Made by a program: the position numbers and the translations under genes. Below are positions 31,040-33,873 of a stretch of DNA of 33,873 bases, piece after piece (positions within the stretch are counted from its first letter, which is position 1; every line of letters begins with the position of its first letter). Source of the DNA: Myxococcota bacterium. GTDB lineage: Bacteria; Myxococcota_A; Bradymonadia; UBA7976; UBA1532. The notes beneath the pieces are model-generated. The model saw only the letters and a list, made by a program, of their open reading frames with translations. It did not search any database and was not told where the DNA came from. The stretch lies in contig JAKLJY010000093.1 in assembly GCA_023150895.1 (NCBI GenBank), forward strand, positions 1 to 33,873, read 5' to 3'.

Positions 31040-33873
31040 TCAGGGGCAACCGTCGTCGGCGATCCCGTCGCAGTTTTGATCCACGCCGTCGCCGCAGATT
31101 TCGGCCGCCCCGGGGTTGATCGTCCGTTCCGCGTCGTTGCAGTCCGTTCCGCAGGCCGGGAACCCGTCGCCGTCGGTGTCGACGCGGCGCCCGCCGCAGG
31201 TGTCTTCGCAAATGGCCCCGTGCGGCAGGTCGCAGGGCTGATCGTCCCACCCGCCGTCGTCCGCGCGCATCACCGCGCAATCCTGCGCACCGCCCGCGTC
31301 CGGCTGGGCCGGCGACCAGCCGAGCCAGGTGGGCGGGTTGCCGTCCACCCAGGCCCACTCGTCGACCGAGAAGCGGTCCTGCAGGCCGATCCAGAGCGGT
31401 GCCGCCGTGACCTCGAGCGCGCGGGCGTGCACCCAGGCCGCCTCGGCCGGTGTGTCGAAGACGACGAGGTCGCTGCCCTGTGCCAGGCACGCCGCGCGGG
31501 CCTCGGCGGCCGTGCGGGCGCCGCCACAGATCTGATACGCGTGGGCGCCGTTGAAGACGCGGTAGCAGTCGCAGTTTTCGCCCTCGTCGATCTGTTCGTT
31601 GCAGTTCTGGTCGATGCCGTCGCCACAAATCTCGGGCGCCCCGGGGAAGACGGTGTTGTCGCCGTCGTCACAGTCCGCCGAGCAGTTGTTGAAACCGTCG
31701 CGGTCGCGGTCGCCGTTGAACTCGCAGAGGTCTTCGCAGAGCACGGCCTTCTGCCGCAGGCAGTTGAAGTCGTCGTAGAGGCCGGACGCGGCGGTCATGT
31801 AGACGCAGTCCTCTTCGCCGGCGTTGTTGGGTTGACCCTCGGCCCACGGGAACGGGCCGACGGAGGAGCCTGCGCCGCCGAGGAAAGTGAAGCTCGTCTC
31901 GAAGTCGCGGTCGTTGAGGCCGATCCAGAAGTCCTGGTTGCTGATGGCGTGGGCCTTGCCATAGAGCCACTCGGCTTCGGCGGGGTGGTCCGGCGCGGCC
32001 AGGCTCGAGCCGAAGAAGGCGCAGTGCGACTGCGCGTCCTGCCAACTGCGGGGCGTGACACACACCAGATAGCGGTGGTCGCCGCGCATCACCGTCTCGC
32101 AGTCCGGGCAGCCCGCGTCGTCGTCCGCAACGCCGTTGCAGTCCTGGTCGATGCCATCGCGACACTCGTCGACGGCGCCGGGATTGATCGCCGGATCGTC
32201 CGGCGCGCAGTCCGTCTCGCAACGGAAACCGTCGCCGTCCGGATCGGCGTTCTCGCCGAGGATGCATTCGAACTGTGCGCCGAGGTCCGCACGGCGGCGG
32301 TTCAGGAAGTTCACGAGGTCGTTGACGGAGTTGGCGACGCCGGCCTCGCGATACGGCGAGCGGGGGTCCTCCGCCACGCAGGGGCGAATGATGTCGAAGA
32401 CCTGGCGAATCGTCGGCTCGAGGTTCAACTCGTCGACGACCCGCATGATGTCGCCGAATTTGCCCTCGTAGGCGTTGCGACAGCCCACGTTGTTCATGCA
32501 GGCCTGAAACAGACGTCCCTGGCCCTCGTAGATGTTGTTGTTGCGGCCGAAACACTGGTCCGTGCCCCAGGGCTGCAGCGAAAGGCGGCCCTCGCCGTCG
32601 ATGTGCATGATCCAGTTGTTGCGCGTCGGCGAGTAGCCATCCCAGTGGCCGATGTACTGCTCGACGGCCATGGTGGTGATGATGCGGTCCCAGTCGAAGA
32701 GCGCCTGCGCGCCCTCGCTGCCGTAGATGTCCCCGTCCGGCGGGTTGTCGAGCGCGTCGACGATGGCCTGCATGTCCGCGCGCTCCTCGGGGTTGCCCTC
32801 CTTCACGTCGAGGCGGCCGACGAGATCCTGGCGAAGATCCTCGCCGTAGCGGCCCTCGTAGACGTGCTGCGTGTCCGGGAAACACGAGGCGAACAGCAGA
32901 TCGTCGTAGTTCTGCAGGTGGGCGTAGAGGCCGTAGAGCTCGCCGTTGACGTAGACCTTCGCGTACCCGACGCGGGGCGCACAGACCCCCATCGCCCGGA
33001 AAAGCGTGTAGGCGACGTACTGACTCATGGCCGAACGGTCCTGCACCATGTTGTTCAGCGTCAGTTCCTTGAGACCGAGCAGGCGCTGATTCGGGATGAA
33101 CTCGTTGATGTCCACCTTGAAGCCGGCCTTGCCGGTGATGGGGCGGAAGCTGCCGATGCGGCCCTTCAGGTGGACGCCGACCTGGAGCGGCCCGATGAGC
33201 GCGGGGGCCGTCGGCGCGTCGACCGTGACCTCGGCCGGCACCGTGACCCGGGGATCGGCGACGAGTCGCTGGACGTCGGCGGGCGCGATGAAGAGCTCGA
33301 TGGTCGAGACGCCGCCCGCGATGGGGTCGAAGAGGACGGGCACGGGATCGACGAAGGGCTGGTTCGGCAGGCCCTTGGTGGCCATCGTGTGGCCGAAGTC
33401 ACCAATGCCGTCGGGGAGGCGCCCGAAGGTGGCGATGCTCTCGCGCTCCGGGACGACGACGTAGTCCGCCGTCGAGCCGTCCGGGCGCACGATGCGAAGG
33501 TCCTCTTCGCCGCATGCGATCCCGAACTCGAACCCTTCGACGCCATCGCTCATGTCCGCCTGTTCGAGCACGAACACGCCGTTGGCCGGCAGGATGGTCT
33601 CCGGGGGGATGATGTAGACGTGGCCCTCGAGCGGGACGTCCTCGAGGCTGTCGGTCAGCACCCAGCCGCCGAGGTCGATGTCTTCGCCCGTGAGGTTTGC
33701 CAGCTCGACCCAGTCGTTGCCGTGGCAGTCGACCTCGTTGATGCGCACATCGTCGATGTCGGGCGTGAAACCGACGTCGGGGGTCAGCGGGCCGGCGTCC
33801 GCGTCGGGGGGCTCGCCGCCGCCGCCGGCCGCGCCGCCGGTGCTCCCGCCCGTGGGCTCGCCGCCGCCGCCTG
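31040..33873 (-). CDS. CotH-like surface protein with lamin-tail, C-type-lectin and MopE-like repeats, 5'-truncated by the window edge
   Basis: The frame is open to the right edge, so 943 residues are visible and the start is outside. Residues 1-40 are a Gly/Pro linker. About 42-140 is a lamin-tail-like domain (RINEVDCHGNDWVELAN, GGWVLTDS). About 165-530 is a CotH-kinase-like domain: VHLKGRIGSF, KAGFKVDIN, GLKELTLNNMVQDRSAM, VYVNGELYGLYAHLQ and LQPWGTDQCFG, where the usual WDxD is WGTD. Then DPDGDGFRCETDCAPDD with GIDQDCNGVADDD (MopE-like calcium repeat); a C-type lectin domain (about 588-712, with WIGLND, EGQPNN and ED); a second MopE-like repeat; a second lectin domain (about 757-890); and a third repeat at the end. 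All point to an exported, calcium-binding, Cys-rich surface protein. Kinase activity is uncertain given the altered motif. Confidence 0.88.
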   Translation of the reverse strand, partial: GGGGEPTGGSTGGAAGGGGEPPDADAGPLTPDVGFTPDIDDVRINEVDCHGNDWVELANLTGEDIDLGGWVLTDSLEDVPLEGHVYIIPPETILPANGVFVLEQADMSDGVEGFEFGIACGEEDLRIVRPDGSTADYVVVPERESIATFGRLPDGIGDFGHTMATKGLPNQPFVDPVPVLFDPIAGGVSTIELFIAPADVQRLVADPRVTVPAEVTVDAPTAPALIGPLQVGVHLKGRIGSFRPITGKAGFKVDINEFIPNQRLLGLKELTLNNMVQDRSAMSQYVAYTLFRAMGVCAPRVGYAKVYVNGELYGLYAHLQNYDDLLFASCFPDTQHVYEGRYGEDLRQDLVGRLDVKEGNPEERADMQAIVDALDNPPDGDIYGSEGAQALFDWDRIITTMAVEQYIGHWDGYSPTRNNWIMHIDGEGRLSLQPWGTDQCFGRNNNIYEGQGRLFQACMNNVGCRNAYEGKFGDIMRVVDELNLEPTIRQVFDIIRPCVAEDPRSPYREAGVANSVNDLVNFLNRRRADLGAQFECILGENADPDGDGFRCETDCAPDDPAINPGAVDECRDGIDQDCNGVADDDAGCPDCETVMRGDHRYLVCVTPRSWQDAQSHCAFFGSSLAAPDHPAEAEWLYGKAHAISNQDFWIGLNDRDFETSFTFLGGAGSSVGPFPWAEGQPNNAGEEDCVYMTAASGLYDDFNCLRQKAVLCEDLCEFNGDRDRDGFNNCSADCDDGDNTVFPGAPEICGDGIDQNCNEQIDEGENCDCYRVFNGAHAYQICGGARTAAEARAACLAQGSDLVVFDTPAEAAWVHARALEVTAAPLWIGLQDRFSVDEWAWVDGNPPTWLGWSPAQPDAGGAQDCAVMRADDGGWDDQPCDLPHGAICEDTCGGRRVDTDGDGFPACGTDCNDAERTINPGAAEICGDGVDQNCDGIADDGCP

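Noticed and set aside
32310-32327. GTTCACGAGGTCGTTGAC in the CotH gene as another operator
   Set aside because: Two mismatches in the right arm, deep inside coding sequence and far from the repressor.
1-33873. CRISPR arrays, tRNA or rRNA genes
   Set aside because: No regularly spaced repeats with unique spacers and no tRNA- or rRNA-like sequence was recognised by eye; a tRNAscan/Infernal search would settle it.

Overview
The window is very GC-rich, densely packed bacterial DNA that looks like Myxococcota (former Deltaproteobacteria). That placement is an inference. It rests on third-position GC saturation, several Cys- and Asp-rich lipoproteins with MopE-like DxDxDG calcium motifs, Pro-Asp-Ala repeat and collagen-like secreted proteins, a CotH/C-type-lectin surface protein, and a contractile-injection effector island with a DUF2169 protein, all beside a classical menaquinone operon. 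Both ends cut through genes: a collagen-like secreted protein on the left and a CotH-type protein on the right, both on the minus strand.

Left part (1-5,000). A two-gene minus-strand unit encodes a Pro-Asp-Ala lipoprotein and a collagen-like exported protein. It is divergent from pyruvate kinase (pyk). A gene-free stretch of about 510 bp rich in TG words follows. Next come two small genes, an unrecognised minus-strand protein and a plus-strand HNH endonuclease, whose 5' ends meet head to head and both look truncated.

Effector island (4,670-17,818, all minus strand). In transcription order: a Cys-rich lipoprotein with a PPC-like domain; a coiled-coil/Ig-like protein; a deoxynucleoside kinase; a second coiled-coil/Ig-like protein; two short gp5/VgrG-type spike proteins; a DUF2169 protein; and a 1,804-residue protein joining a spike domain, a PAAR-like region, an Rhs shell and a C-terminal toxin that looks like a PD-(D/E)XK nuclease. 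Two unrecognised genes follow, the first a likely immunity gene. None of the three spikes has the N-terminal gp27-like half of ordinary VgrG, and no sheath, tube, baseplate or ATPase gene is present. The island therefore probably loads onto machinery encoded elsewhere.

Menaquinone region (17,995-28,738). A GbsR/MarR-type repressor is divergent from a tightly overlapping operon: menF, menD, menB, menA, menC, menE, a polyprenyl diphosphate synthase, a DAHP synthase and menG. This covers the supply of chorismate and of the isoprenoid tail as well as most of the quinone pathway; menH and a DHNA-CoA thioesterase are not here. An 18-bp imperfect palindrome, GTTCAYG-N4-CRTGAAC, matches exactly at the menF promoter, the menB/menA junction and inside menC. 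Degenerate copies lie at the repressor's own start and upstream of the first island gene. This is the best candidate for the repressor's operator and suggests one regulon.

Right part (28,655-33,873). It holds a DUF2306-like membrane protein whose gene overlaps the end of menG antisense, a lipoprotein gene with no normal start because a structured inverted-repeat element abuts its signal peptide, a second lipoprotein, a hairpin terminator, and the partial CotH/lectin/MopE surface protein.
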